Shown here piece by piece: positions 1 through 11,551 of a stretch of 61,332 bases of DNA (the first letter of the stretch is position 1; every line of letters begins with the position of its first letter). The DNA is taken from contig NZ_QQWG01000023.1 in assembly GCF_003863355.1 (NCBI RefSeq), positions 1-61,332 of the forward strand, written 5' to 3'. This DNA is from Ancylomarina euxina (GTDB lineage: Bacteria > Bacteroidota > Bacteroidia > Bacteroidales > Marinifilaceae). The notes beneath the pieces were generated by a model. That model was not told where the DNA came from. It did no database searches and was given only the letters and a program-made list of their open reading frames with translations. A program made the position numbers and the translations under genes.

Positions 1-90
1 GGTACAATACATGTAGAAGGCATTCTTCTTTAAATTATCTTTCGCCTTTAGAATACGGAAGGCTATTAAATAATCAAAAGAGAGCGGCAT
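1..90 (-). CDS. Possible 5' end of an unidentified gene, cut by the window edge
   Basis: An open frame of 30 codons begins with ATG at 90 on the minus strand and runs off the window edge without a stop. The translation starts MPLSFDYLIAFRILKAKDN. That faintly resembles the N-terminus of FtsX/LolE-type ABC permeases, but 30 residues are too few for identification. A terminator hairpin at 140-176 separates it from the glycosidase upstream on the same strand, so it would begin its own transcript. It could equally be a chance frame. Confidence 0.3.
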   Translation of the reverse strand, partial: MPLSFDYLIAFRILKAKDNLKKNAFYMYCT

Positions 91-134
91 GACTTAACTT
101 ATTGTCCACATTTTTGTTGCAAGTCCATAGTTTG

Positions 135-176
135 AAAAAAATAAGGTGTATTTCAAAATATGAAATACACCTTATT
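135..176 (-). terminator. Rho-independent terminator after the GH63/GH2 operon
   Basis: A perfect 16-bp inverted repeat (140-155 with 161-176, 5-nt loop) lies 20 nt past the stop of the glucosidase gene. Read on the minus strand it is followed by a run of T residues (complement of the A tract 135-140). This is a textbook intrinsic terminator and marks the end of the minus-strand operon. Confidence 0.85.
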
Positions 177-195
177 ACTAATCGTAAATTGTTAA

Positions 196-2235
196 TTACT
201 TATCGTTCTCGTCGCTAAGTAGCATCAGGTAATGTGCTGCTGACCATGAGAAATGATTTGCATTTAAACCTTTTCCGCTGATAGGATGGTAGTTCTCTCT
301 AATGGGTGCGTCACCAAGAAGACCTTCTGCATTTTGTAAAAGTTTTTGACTTAATAAATCAGCTTCTTTATTGTAGCCATATTCTTCCAGTGCTTTTATG
401 CCAAAATAAGCCTGATCCAACCAAACTGGACCTCTCCAGTATCCCTTAAGGGGATTGAATTTTTCATGACTGGCAACTAGAGTAGGAAAGGGAACTTTAG
501 TAGCAAACTTGGTTGAATCCATTAGGATAGCAGTTACTCTTTTGGCTTGTTCTTTAGTAGCAATGCCAGTGTAAAGAGGAATCCAGCCTTCAGGACCTTG
601 TTGAACCGTTAATAGCTTACCTGTTACAATTTCTCTATCGTAGAAAAAGCCTGTTGCCTCGTCCCAAAAATCAGCCGCAATTCTTTTCTTTAATGATGAG
701 GCTTCAAGCTTGTAGCTTTTTGCTTCCTCAGTACGATCAATCAGTTCTGCCAATTCGGCTAAATCTTCTTTCTCTGCTTGCAGGTAAGCATTCAGGTCTA
801 CCGATTCCTGATTCATCGACCAGCCATTTTCATTATTCTTAAGCATTTTTGTATCATCAAAACGAACGGCATTGTCCATTCCTGATTCCCATTTGGCAGC
901 GATAAGTGTGCCATCGGTTGAGCCATATTCGCATAAGCCATTCTTATCGTTATCACGGTACTGGTACCACCACTCATGATACTTCACCAATTTCGGATAC
1001 AGTTCCTTCACAAATTCAAGGTCAGAAGTCGCTTTGTAGATTTCCAGAACCGCCCAGCTGGCCAATGGTGCTTTGGTATCGCGCCAGTTGTTTTCCTTAG
1101 GATCGAAATACACACAATCGGCGACCATACCCATCTCGTCTTGGTACTGGAACATGGAGTGCAGGTTGCTCTTTGCCAACTCAGGATTGAAACGCACAAG
1201 GGCAACGGCCTGTTTCCATGAGTCCCATGACCAGAAACCATAGAATCCCTGGTAAGCTGCCGATGGAAAAACACCTGAATGCTGCAAATCGCCTGCCGCC
1301 GATCGCCAGTTAGTCTGTAGGGTTTGCACACACTTTACTGCAAGTTTGCGATTATCATCCTTGTTTAGTAATGGATTCTTGCTGTCTAAAGCTTTATTTA
1401 AATATGCATTCCATCTGCTTTTATTATCGGCAAACAACTGATCTGAATTGTCAAGCCAGTTGGCGTACTGATTGTCCTCTTTAGTGGCTTCCTCCTGATT
1501 GAAATAGTAGGAGTGAAGCAAGTTTACGCTTAAGGTTTCACCAGCAGCAATCTCTCGCTTATCCGTTAATATCATCTGGTACGAATGCTTATTAGGCGAT
1601 ATTTGAATGGACTTGTTAGAATCGTTATGCATCAGGAAAAATTCATCTCCCTCTTCAAAATCGATTTGCAGGCCCTTTTCCGATTTGCAAAGTGTGATGC
1701 CCTTTGGGAATATCTCACCTTTCCAACCTACATAGAGACTTTGATTCTTGTCGCTTTTGTTTGTTATATCGGTTTGAATAAGTGCCGACCTGTCGCTCAC
1801 AAAAATAAGGCTAAGCTTAATACTTAACTGCTCAAGGTCTAAAGTTTGCTCCAGTTTCCCTGGCTTGTAAGTGAGTTCAGCCTTAGCTTTACTCAAATCG
1901 ATGGCTGTCATGCTGCTTGCATCGGTGAGCTCCAGTTGGCACAGGTTTTTACTCACCCATTGTCCCCACATTTTCATGCATAGTGGGCCTGAGAATCCAC
2001 CGTAATAGCTTGTACTATCCATATCAGGAAGCGCGTAGCCATGCCAGGCGCCCATATCGGAAAATCCGAAAGGTTCCAGTTCGTATTGTGCCTGCGGAAT
2101 GCCCTGAATGTTGAGCACATTGGCCATTTCCTCCTGCAGATCTGTTGTTTTATCTGCCTTCGGTTGGCAGCCAGTCCAAACCAGGAGGGCTAAGAGAAGT
2201 AGGGTGATGTTTTTATGTGTCATATTGGTTATCAT
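196..2235 (-). CDS. GH63-type alpha-glucosidase lipoprotein (YgjK/MOGS-like)
   Basis: This 679-residue lipoprotein has a lipobox ending at Cys23. It consists of an N-terminal beta-sandwich (about 40-280) and a C-terminal (alpha/alpha)6 barrel (about 290-675). The barrel carries family landmarks: FWSWDSWK (334-341), WESGMDN with probable catalytic acid Asp454, YWRGPVWLDQAYFG (599-612), and ENYHP with probable base Glu647. GH63 enzymes hydrolyse alpha-glucosidic bonds, and the founding eukaryotic member removes an alpha-1,2-linked glucose. It is the last gene of a minus-strand series, 62 nt after a GH2 beta-galactosidase; a hairpin fills the gap. A second ATG at 2223 leaves a more compact signal peptide and may be the real start. 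Family is fairly certain; substrate is not visible. In context, glucose on a galactose (as in collagen Glc-Gal) is an attractive but untested substrate. Confidence 0.82.
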   Translation of the reverse strand: MITNMTHKNITLLLLALLVWTGCQPKADKTTDLQEEMANVLNIQGIPQAQYELEPFGFSDMGAWHGYALPDMDSTSYYGGFSGPLCMKMWGQWVSKNLCQLELTDASSMTAIDLSKAKAELTYKPGKLEQTLDLEQLSIKLSLIFVSDRSALIQTDITNKSDKNQSLYVGWKGEIFPKGITLCKSEKGLQIDFEEGDEFFLMHNDSNKSIQISPNKHSYQMILTDKREIAAGETLSVNLLHSYYFNQEEATKEDNQYANWLDNSDQLFADNKSRWNAYLNKALDSKNPLLNKDDNRKLAVKCVQTLQTNWRSAAGDLQHSGVFPSAAYQGFYGFWSWDSWKQAVALVRFNPELAKSNLHSMFQYQDEMGMVADCVYFDPKENNWRDTKAPLASWAVLEIYKATSDLEFVKELYPKLVKYHEWWYQYRDNDKNGLCEYGSTDGTLIAAKWESGMDNAVRFDDTKMLKNNENGWSMNQESVDLNAYLQAEKEDLAELAELIDRTEEAKSYKLEASSLKKRIAADFWDEATGFFYDREIVTGKLLTVQQGPEGWIPLYTGIATKEQAKRVTAILMDSTKFATKVPFPTLVASHEKFNPLKGYWRGPVWLDQAYFGIKALEEYGYNKEADLLSQKLLQNAEGLLGDAPIRENYHPISGKGLNANHFSWSAAHYLMLLSDENDK

Positions 2236-2239
2236 TTTT

Positions 2240-2282
2240 CAGTTTTCTGTTGTCGGTTGTGAAACCTGACAACAGAAAACTG
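2240..2282. repeat. Perfect intergenic hairpin between GH63 and GH2 genes
   Basis: Arms 2240-2254 and 2268-2282 are perfect 15-bp inverted repeats. The loop can pair further (ggtt with aacc). It fills most of the 62-nt gap between two same-strand genes. No T tract follows on the minus strand, so it looks like a processing or mRNA-stability element rather than a terminator. Confidence 0.6.
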
Positions 2283-2297
2283 ATAACATTTTAGTTT

Positions 2298-5522
<3,225 letters not shown>

Positions 5523-5536
5523 AAATGACTAATTGA

Positions 5537-7168
5537 TTAGCTTCCTTGTTTATTATTGGTGTATTTGGTAATTAAGATGTTCCTAATTTGAGTAAATAAA
5601 TCGACCACGCCCTGCATGTTTTCATTGCTTTTCTGAGTCAGGAATGCCTTAGCTTTTTTAGGATTCTTTTTATAAAGTTCGCTTGCTTTTTTGTCGTTAG
5701 CAGGTAGATTGTCGAATAAGCTTTGCTGAAAAGGATCACGATAGAGCTGCATATCCTTAACAGCATCCTGCCAGCGCAAATACATCAGGTTATCTACAAA
5801 ATCGATGGTCCAGCGTGCCGAAGCAGGGTTGAACTGATTGGGATCGTAGTTTTTATAGGATCCGTGAATCTCCTGTGTGCCGGCATAAATAGGCACATAG
5901 GGAGAGGTGAACTGATTATCCTGGAATACCCAGTAAACCCCGCCAATAGCATCAGGTAACCACGATCGCAACTGACAAATCATACCATAGTTACCTTTGG
6001 ATACATTTCTGCGATTGGTAATGTCCAGCAATTCGCGCATGGCTGTTGTTGGGAAAGGCGTCGTTAAGGGACTCTTTTCTAGTTTTCCATCTTTAGTTGG
6101 TACGTACCAATCAGGATCTGAAGTTTTATCGTAAATGGTTCCTTCGAAAGTCGATCGCTGAAAAGCCATGATATCCTGTACGGAGATTTTCTTCTCAGGC
6201 TTAACTGAGAAAGGGTAACTCGAAACATCCTCTACATATTGATGGTAGGCATCCTGCCCTTTGTATGGGTTGTTCAGACTACGATCGGGCCAATCCTTTA
6301 AATTGGGCGCAAAACTGCTGTAGAATAACCAAAAACGACCGCTGGCCCATTCGCGAAAGCAAGGACTGTAAGCCTCCTGCCAGATGAAAGGTTTGCCTGA
6401 GTCTTCTTTATACCAGCCATGATCAATGGCCACTTGTTTGTAATTATCCGATGCCATAAACCATTCCGGTTTCGTAAGATTAATTTCTTTGATGATGCTC
6501 CAGTTAGGCACAATGGCGATGTGATCGTCGGGCACACGTTGTGCAGCCCAAATAGCACCCGATTTTCCTGACTCAGGTGTCCAGTCTTTACCAACAGCCA
6601 CAATTTCAAGTACCCAAACTTCATTGGGGTCGGCTATACAAAGCGCTTCTGATTCTGGACCACAAGAAGGCAGAAAACCGTATTGGTCCATCAGTGATGT
6701 GATCAGCTTGATGGCCTCACGGGCTGTCTTGCAACGCTGCAGGGCAAAAATCATGGCTTGTTCCACGGTCATAATTTGTTTGCCACTTTCCCTGTCAACC
6801 TGCAATTCTGGTTTTTGACTCATGGTACTCTCTGCAATAGCCAGTTGGTACTCATTCATATGAGAATAGGCTGAGTGAAAGTAAGTAAAGGTTTGCTCCA
6901 CTTGAGGAATTTGACCTATAATCTCACCATAATTATCCAATGCGCCATTTATCTCCTGCAAGCCATAATAAACAGGTGTCATGCTTCCCGCTGGGAATTT
7001 TTGCCCATGTACGATACGAATACGGGTATCGTTTCCCCCATAAGTGTGGGAGGTGATTACTGAACCGTCTACTGTTGCTTTTTTACCCGCTACAATGTCT
7101 GTACAGGCTGTGGCTTGTTGCCATATAAGCAAAAATGTTAGTAAAGGGATGATTAGTAGTTTTTTCAT
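5537..7168 (-). CDS. Family C69 dipeptidase, secreted
   Basis: This 543-residue protein begins with a signal peptide whose cleavage would expose Cys22 (…ATACTDIVAGKKAT). In C69 (PepD-type) dipeptidases, Ntn-hydrolases, the N-terminal Cys is the nucleophile, and the CTDIVAGK context matches the family. The motif ADPNEVWVLE and the long C-terminal part with FAPNLKDWPDRS also fit. It would cleave dipeptides outside the cytoplasm. It is transcribed with an S37-type peptidase upstream and two glycosidases downstream, supporting glycopeptide use by the locus. Confidence 0.85.
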   Translation of the reverse strand: MKKLLIIPLLTFLLIWQQATACTDIVAGKKATVDGSVITSHTYGGNDTRIRIVHGQKFPAGSMTPVYYGLQEINGALDNYGEIIGQIPQVEQTFTYFHSAYSHMNEYQLAIAESTMSQKPELQVDRESGKQIMTVEQAMIFALQRCKTAREAIKLITSLMDQYGFLPSCGPESEALCIADPNEVWVLEIVAVGKDWTPESGKSGAIWAAQRVPDDHIAIVPNWSIIKEINLTKPEWFMASDNYKQVAIDHGWYKEDSGKPFIWQEAYSPCFREWASGRFWLFYSSFAPNLKDWPDRSLNNPYKGQDAYHQYVEDVSSYPFSVKPEKKISVQDIMAFQRSTFEGTIYDKTSDPDWYVPTKDGKLEKSPLTTPFPTTAMRELLDITNRRNVSKGNYGMICQLRSWLPDAIGGVYWVFQDNQFTSPYVPIYAGTQEIHGSYKNYDPNQFNPASARWTIDFVDNLMYLRWQDAVKDMQLYRDPFQQSLFDNLPANDKKASELYKKNPKKAKAFLTQKSNENMQGVVDLFTQIRNILITKYTNNKQGS

Positions 7169-7185
7169 GGTTTTTATTTTTATAG

Positions 7186-7205
7186 AGACGCACGGCCGTG
7201 CGTCT
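7186..7205. repeat. Perfect 20-bp palindrome with adjoining short repeats
   Basis: Positions 7186-7205 (agacgcacgg and its reverse complement) are a perfect palindrome 18 nt upstream of the C69 dipeptidase start. It is followed by three degenerate copies of cgtctttacg up to about 7234. GC-rich palindromes of this kind recur as dispersed intergenic repeats in many bacterial genomes. It could also form a strong hairpin in the transcript just before the dipeptidase start codon. Confidence 0.55.
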
Positions 7206-7268
7206 TTACGTCTTTACGTTTGTGCGTCTATACGGATGTATATGTTTTAATATAGGATCACAGGGATA

Positions 7269-8561
7269 TTATTTGTTTATTTTTAATTCAAGCCATTTTT
7301 CCAATGTCCCTATTATTTCTGCTTGCATCTCGGACGGGAAACTTTTGATTCGAGTTCCATGAGCACCAGCAGGATTAATGAACTTCTGGCACTTATTATT
7401 TTCCTTTAGTTCCACCTGAGTGGCTGACCAAGTGTCATATTCACCATAGATAAATAACATTTTTTCGGCATCCATCTGTAGCCATTGGTTTACAGCTAGC
7501 ATCGATTCCGGATTGAAAGTTCCATCAACACCTTTGGGTAATGTGAAATCGAAAGTTAGATCTTTTTCGTAACTGATGTATTTACTAAAAGGTGAAACTT
7601 CATAACTGTACATCCCAATTTCAGTTAATGCCTGATAGAAGAAAGGTTGTTGAGTTATGATATCTTTGGCTTCGAAGAAAGAGAATGGTGACGTTTTAGT
7701 TAGATGTTTGAATAAGTCTTCGGCATTGGCATCAGCGTTTGGAATATCATTTAGGCTAGTATTACCCCATTGCCAGAAAGCAAAGGAATATTCTAAAATA
7801 TTCAAATCTAAAGCGCCTTCTAATCCCATAGAAAACTCCCATTTCTTTTTTGTTGCTAGTTCTTCAAGAAGTTCCAGTAGTTTGTCTTTATTTTCGAAAC
7901 AAGCTATCTGAAAATCTTTAACCTTTTTCCTGGCATCTTTGCTTCCTACTGTTGCCAGATGTTGATGAATTCTCTTATCCTCGCGGCTTAGGTTCATTGG
8001 AGCTACATAAGGCACACTCACATCGACATCGTTGGGGTAGAAGAAACGGTGGTAAATGGTTGTTTGCCCCCCTTTACTGATACCTGTTGAGATCCATTTG
8101 TTCTTATAGATCTTTCTCAAAGCCTGAATAACGGCATGTTGATCGGCGGCAGCTTGTTTAATGGTCAGCTTGTCCCAATGAAGACTATCTGGTCTCGATT
8201 GCTTAAAATAGCGATGTTCAATGGTCAATTGATTGGCATCGATTAATTTGCTGAGTTCTCCAGCTTTTGGAGTCCATATATTATAGCCTTGAATTTCCAC
8301 AACCATAGGTTTCGAAAGATTGTGGTGTCCCAAAAGTACTCTTTGCTTAAAAGTACCGAGTTTCGGATTTTCGTGATCGATAGGCTGTGTGAACCACATT
8401 TCGTAGTATTCTGTGAAGGTGGTATCTCCCACAATCTTTTCGACACTAACATTGGGTAGTTCTTTAAGTTGAGTGATTAGATCTTTAGTTTGGGTCTGGC
8501 AGGCTGCCGATATCCAAATAAAAGCGATGATTAGTAAATAGTTGATTTTTTTGATTTGCAT
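7269..8561 (-). CDS. S37-type tripeptidyl peptidase lipoprotein
   Basis: A serine alpha/beta hydrolase of the S28/S37 type. The frame opens at 8591, but the ATG at 8561 gives a clean lipoprotein signal (MQIKKINYLLIIAF…SAAC), so I prefer it. Numbering from the upstream ATG, landmarks are QPIDHENPKLGTF (69-81), nucleophile GISKGG with Ser172, an acidic YGEYDTWS near the C-terminus, and AGAHGTRI supplying the His. S37 enzymes remove N-terminal tripeptides, often from proline-containing substrates. As a lipoprotein it acts at the outer membrane or periplasm. It lies between a hydroxyproline dehydratase and a dipeptidase, consistent with trimming Gly-Pro-Hyp-like peptides. Assignment to S37 rather than a neighbouring family is fairly but not fully certain. 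Confidence 0.75.
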   Translation of the reverse strand: MQIKKINYLLIIAFIWISAACQTQTKDLITQLKELPNVSVEKIVGDTTFTEYYEMWFTQPIDHENPKLGTFKQRVLLGHHNLSKPMVVEIQGYNIWTPKAGELSKLIDANQLTIEHRYFKQSRPDSLHWDKLTIKQAAADQHAVIQALRKIYKNKWISTGISKGGQTTIYHRFFYPNDVDVSVPYVAPMNLSREDKRIHQHLATVGSKDARKKVKDFQIACFENKDKLLELLEELATKKKWEFSMGLEGALDLNILEYSFAFWQWGNTSLNDIPNADANAEDLFKHLTKTSPFSFFEAKDIITQQPFFYQALTEIGMYSYEVSPFSKYISYEKDLTFDFTLPKGVDGTFNPESMLAVNQWLQMDAEKMLFIYGEYDTWSATQVELKENNKCQKFINPAGAHGTRIKSFPSEMQAEIIGTLEKWLELKINK

Positions 8562-8691
8562 CTTATTATAATTTGGTGTTTGAGTTTTCATTGTAAAAAG
8601 AAAACCTGATAGCTAAAGTCTAAGGCTTATTGCAAATAAGGTGAATCTTATATAATTCTTTCGACTCAGCTTACAGGTTTTCTATCTTCAT

Positions 8692-8748
<57 letters not shown>

Positions 8749-8751
8749 ATT

Positions 8752-9792
8752 TTATCTAAAAATAAACCCATCCCTGAGGGGATCATTCGGGGCAAAATAA
8801 AATTCGTTTTGTCCTGTAATCGACGCAGTGCCACTCACCTCAGGAATTATAGATTGGTGATTGCCATATTCACAAGGCTCGACAACTTTTACAGTCATCG
8901 TGCTACCCAAAATACTTTCAATCGTGATTTCTTCATTCATTTTCAATTCACCTTTGGCGTAGTGGATGGCTGCTCTGGCACTCACACCCGATCCTGTTGG
9001 AGAACGATCGACTTCTCCTTCGGCAAAAATGCAGACATTGCGAGAGTGATGCTTTGGATCTTTGGCTTTTCCTATGAAGATTGTTCCATATAAAAAGCTT
9101 AAATCTTCTTCGAAAGGATGTTTCACCTCGAATTGATCCATAACTGCATATTTTATTTTACGACCATAGTCAATCAACTTATTATAGTCTGACTCATCCA
9201 GATTTAAACCAAAATCTTCAGCTTGTACGTAAGCATAAAAGGCACCACCATATGCCAGATCGAATTGAACTTTGCCCAATTCAGGCACGTCAATCACTTG
9301 ATTTTTTAGAGACATAAATGAAGGGACATTCTTAAAAGCCACACGCTCAACTTTCCCATTGTTCCTGAATGCCTGACAGGTAATTTGTCCCGGAGGGGCA
9401 TCAATGCGGATGATAGGATTGGCTTCGTTACGAACAATCATCCCCGTATCCAATACCAAAGTAATCAGTGCAATCATAGCATGTCCGCACATGGTGCTGT
9501 AGCCCTCGTTGTGCAAAAAGAAGGTCCCAAAATCCCCATCTTCGGTTGTGGCCTCGGTAATTATGGCGCCATACATATCGGCATGTCCACGAGGCTCCCA
9601 CATGGTTCTGGTACGGATGTAGTCGTAATTATCTCGAAAATAACGGCGTTTCTCCAGTATTGTATTGCCTTTAATCTCGGGTAAACCGTGAGTGAATACA
9701 CGTAGAGGTTCGCCTCCGGTATGTAAATCGATGGTTTTTATTTTTAACCAGTCTTGTGGGGCTTCCCATTTCCAATTGTCAAGTATGTTCAT
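8752..9792 (-). CDS. trans-3-hydroxy-L-proline dehydratase (proline racemase superfamily)
   Basis: This 346-residue protein is a clear member of the proline racemase / hydroxyproline epimerase superfamily (IDLHTGGEPLRV at 21-32). The first catalytic Cys is present (MCGH, Cys102). The second catalytic position reads DRSPTGSG, with Thr266 where racemases and epimerases have Cys. That Cys/Thr pair is the signature of trans-3-hydroxy-L-proline dehydratase (human L3HYPDH type). This enzyme removes water to give delta-1-pyrroline-2-carboxylate. The next gene upstream (9858-10817) is an ornithine cyclodeaminase/mu-crystallin enzyme of the type that reduces this product to L-proline, which strongly supports the assignment. 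trans-3-Hydroxyproline occurs in collagens. No signal peptide, so cytoplasmic. Confidence 0.88.
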   Translation of the reverse strand: MNILDNWKWEAPQDWLKIKTIDLHTGGEPLRVFTHGLPEIKGNTILEKRRYFRDNYDYIRTRTMWEPRGHADMYGAIITEATTEDGDFGTFFLHNEGYSTMCGHAMIALITLVLDTGMIVRNEANPIIRIDAPPGQITCQAFRNNGKVERVAFKNVPSFMSLKNQVIDVPELGKVQFDLAYGGAFYAYVQAEDFGLNLDESDYNKLIDYGRKIKYAVMDQFEVKHPFEEDLSFLYGTIFIGKAKDPKHHSRNVCIFAEGEVDRSPTGSGVSARAAIHYAKGELKMNEEITIESILGSTMTVKVVEPCEYGNHQSIIPEVSGTASITGQNEFYFAPNDPLRDGFIFR

Positions 9793-9857
9793 CGCTTAAG
9801 GGTAAAGTAAAAAGGTTAAAGGCTTAAAAAGGATAAAGTGAGAAAAGGTGATAACAT

Positions 9858-10817
9858 CTATATCTTTATTTTGGTTCCGATATTTAATTCCAGTGCGCGG
9901 GTATACATTTTTTGCGCCATTACGACATCAAGCAGGGCCATGCCAACTGATTTAAACAGACTGGTGCTTTCATTTGTGGGTTTACCTAGAGTCACAAGTT
10001 TACTGATAGGTGTGACTTGAGAGTCATCAATTAAAGTCTCTTTTAGAGCCGTGGCTACATCTCCCGTTTCTTCTTTGGCAAAAGGTGTATCCACATACAA
10101 TTTATTCAGAAGAGGGTAGAGTTGTGCAGGAAATTCATGCATATCGGGTTTATAGGAACCTATACCAATAAAATGTTTGCCTTTCAATAGCTCTGCATCA
10201 TCAGGGATAACAGCTTGTTTCGAGGTTGTTGCTGTAATTATAATTTGACTCTTTTCTACCAGTTCCCGATTGTTAATGCAAGCTTTTATATTCACATCAA
10301 GTAATTTTTTCTGAAGCTTTGAGATGAATTCATTGGCTTTTGATTGCTGCATATCGAATACATAAAGCTTTTTTATAGGGCGAACTCTGCAGGCAAATAA
10401 GGCCTGAGTAAAGCCTTGAACTCCGGTTCCAATGATTCCTGCTGAGTCAGCATTTTCAGGCGTGGTGTATTTGATTCCAATTCCACCTACTGCTCCTGTA
10501 CGGAAAGCGGTTAGTGCCGCACCGTTCATTAGAGATAATGCTTCGCCACTTTTACCATCGTTCAGAATCATACTACCATAAATAGAAGGTAAGTTCTTTT
10601 TTGGATTTTCCGGGTTAACACTGACGAGTTTGGTTCCAAAAAACTGATCGGTAAAGCAGGGCATCAAAAGAAGGGTGTTGTCTCCATGATGTGCATGCAT
10701 ACGATCGGGCATATGAAAATCCCCTGCTTCAAAAAGCTGAAAAGCTTCTTCCATAGCAGTAAGCGCCTCCTCAAAGGAGAGTACTGACCAGATTTCTTTT
10801 TGATTTAGTATGAGCAT
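9858..10817 (-). CDS. Delta-1-pyrroline-2-carboxylate reductase-like (ornithine cyclodeaminase/mu-crystallin family)
   Basis: A 319-residue cytoplasmic protein of the ornithine cyclodeaminase/mu-crystallin family. The family features are GTKLVSVNPEN (61-71), TAFRTGAVGG (103-112) and a Rossmann dinucleotide site GIIGTGVQG (127-135). Family members include ornithine cyclodeaminase, alanine dehydrogenase and ketimine reductases. Its direct neighbour is the trans-3-hydroxyproline dehydratase (65-nt gap), whose product is the substrate of pyrroline-2-carboxylate reductase. NAD(P)H reduction of that imine to L-proline is the best reading. Function comes from context, since family sequences alone do not separate the activities. 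Confidence 0.78.
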   Translation of the reverse strand: MLILNQKEIWSVLSFEEALTAMEEAFQLFEAGDFHMPDRMHAHHGDNTLLLMPCFTDQFFGTKLVSVNPENPKKNLPSIYGSMILNDGKSGEALSLMNGAALTAFRTGAVGGIGIKYTTPENADSAGIIGTGVQGFTQALFACRVRPIKKLYVFDMQQSKANEFISKLQKKLLDVNIKACINNRELVEKSQIIITATTSKQAVIPDDAELLKGKHFIGIGSYKPDMHEFPAQLYPLLNKLYVDTPFAKEETGDVATALKETLIDDSQVTPISKLVTLGKPTNESTSLFKSVGMALLDVVMAQKMYTRALELNIGTKIKI

Positions 10818-10888
10818 AGCTTCAAGTGAAAAGTATGACTTTGTTAATATTGTATGAAAATGGCTTAGATCACCATTTATTCTATATA

Positions 10889-11269
10889 TTATTCATTGGT
10901 GTTAATTACTCGTTTTATTCCATCTTTCAATAATTTTGAATTGAAATTTATCAGAAGTCCTAAGTGATTTTCAGATAGTTTTAAATAAGTAATCATTTGT
11001 GCCAAATGCAGTTCATTTAATTTAGTGACTGATTTTAGTTCTATAATTATTTCGTCTTCAACTAAAATGTCAATTCTATAACCAGCATCCAGTTTAATTC
11101 CCTTGTAGTTAACAGGTAGCATAACTTGTCTTTGTGCCTCAAGACCTTTTTTTTCTAATTCATAACATAAACATTCTTCATATGTGCTTTCTAATAACCC
11201 GGGTCCTAAAGTTTTGTGAACCTCAAAGGCACAATCAAGGATTTGTTTGAAAATCATTTCTGAATTCAT
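10889..11269 (-). CDS. GxxExxY family protein (PD-(D/E)xK-like)
   Basis: This 126-residue protein matches the GxxExxY family in length and motif: GPGLLESTYEECL with the naming residues Gly24, Glu27 and Tyr30. Downstream, RIDILV (Asp67) and IELKSV (Glu77-x-Lys79) resemble the active-site strand of PD-(D/E)xK nucleases. The cellular role of the family is not established. The gene sits inside the proline/hydroxyproline gene series but is flanked upstream by a tandem intergenic repeat (11338-11550). It may therefore be an inserted accessory gene rather than part of the pathway. Confidence 0.85.
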   Translation of the reverse strand: MNSEMIFKQILDCAFEVHKTLGPGLLESTYEECLCYELEKKGLEAQRQVMLPVNYKGIKLDAGYRIDILVEDEIIIELKSVTKLNELHLAQMITYLKLSENHLGLLINFNSKLLKDGIKRVINTNE

Positions 11270-11337
11270 AGTACATGTATTAAGTTAATAGAAAGCTTAA
11301 GTTATGTATAAATTATTAATAACGTTAGACTGAAGCT

Positions 11338-11550
11338 TTACCACCAAGAGCACAAGGAACACAAAGTTGATTTACATCTTGTTTTTTCTTAGTGTACTTA
11401 GCGATCTTTGTGATTAAATATTTCTTTTTGATTTTTTACCACAAAGTTCACTACGAACACAAAGTTGATTTTCATCTTGCTTTCTCTTAGCGTACTTTGT
11501 GTCCTTAGTGGTTGATATTTTGGTTGTATTCTTTGTGGTTTATAAAGACT
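11338..11550. repeat. Tandem pair of about 100-bp intergenic repeats with inverted ends
   Basis: Two related units, about 11338-11435 and 11436-11550, share a roughly 45-bp block (about 11357-11400 and 11454-11498) at a 97-bp offset. The block includes acacaaagttgattt and the words catcttg and gtactt. Each unit starts with an accac-aag word and ends with its reverse complement (cttagtggt, ctttgtggt), so each can fold on itself. They fill the gap between the GxxExxY gene and pepP. Similar accacnaag/cacaaag elements are common intergenic repeats in Bacteroidota. Confidence 0.7.
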
Positions 11551-11551
11551 A

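Noticed and set aside
1008-1331. 107-residue ORF inside the GH63 gene
   Set aside because: It is another frame of a gene with complete family motifs.
8752-9792. Proline racemase or 4-hydroxyproline 2-epimerase
   Set aside because: Both need two catalytic cysteines; the second position is Thr266 (DRSPTGSG), which marks the dehydratase.
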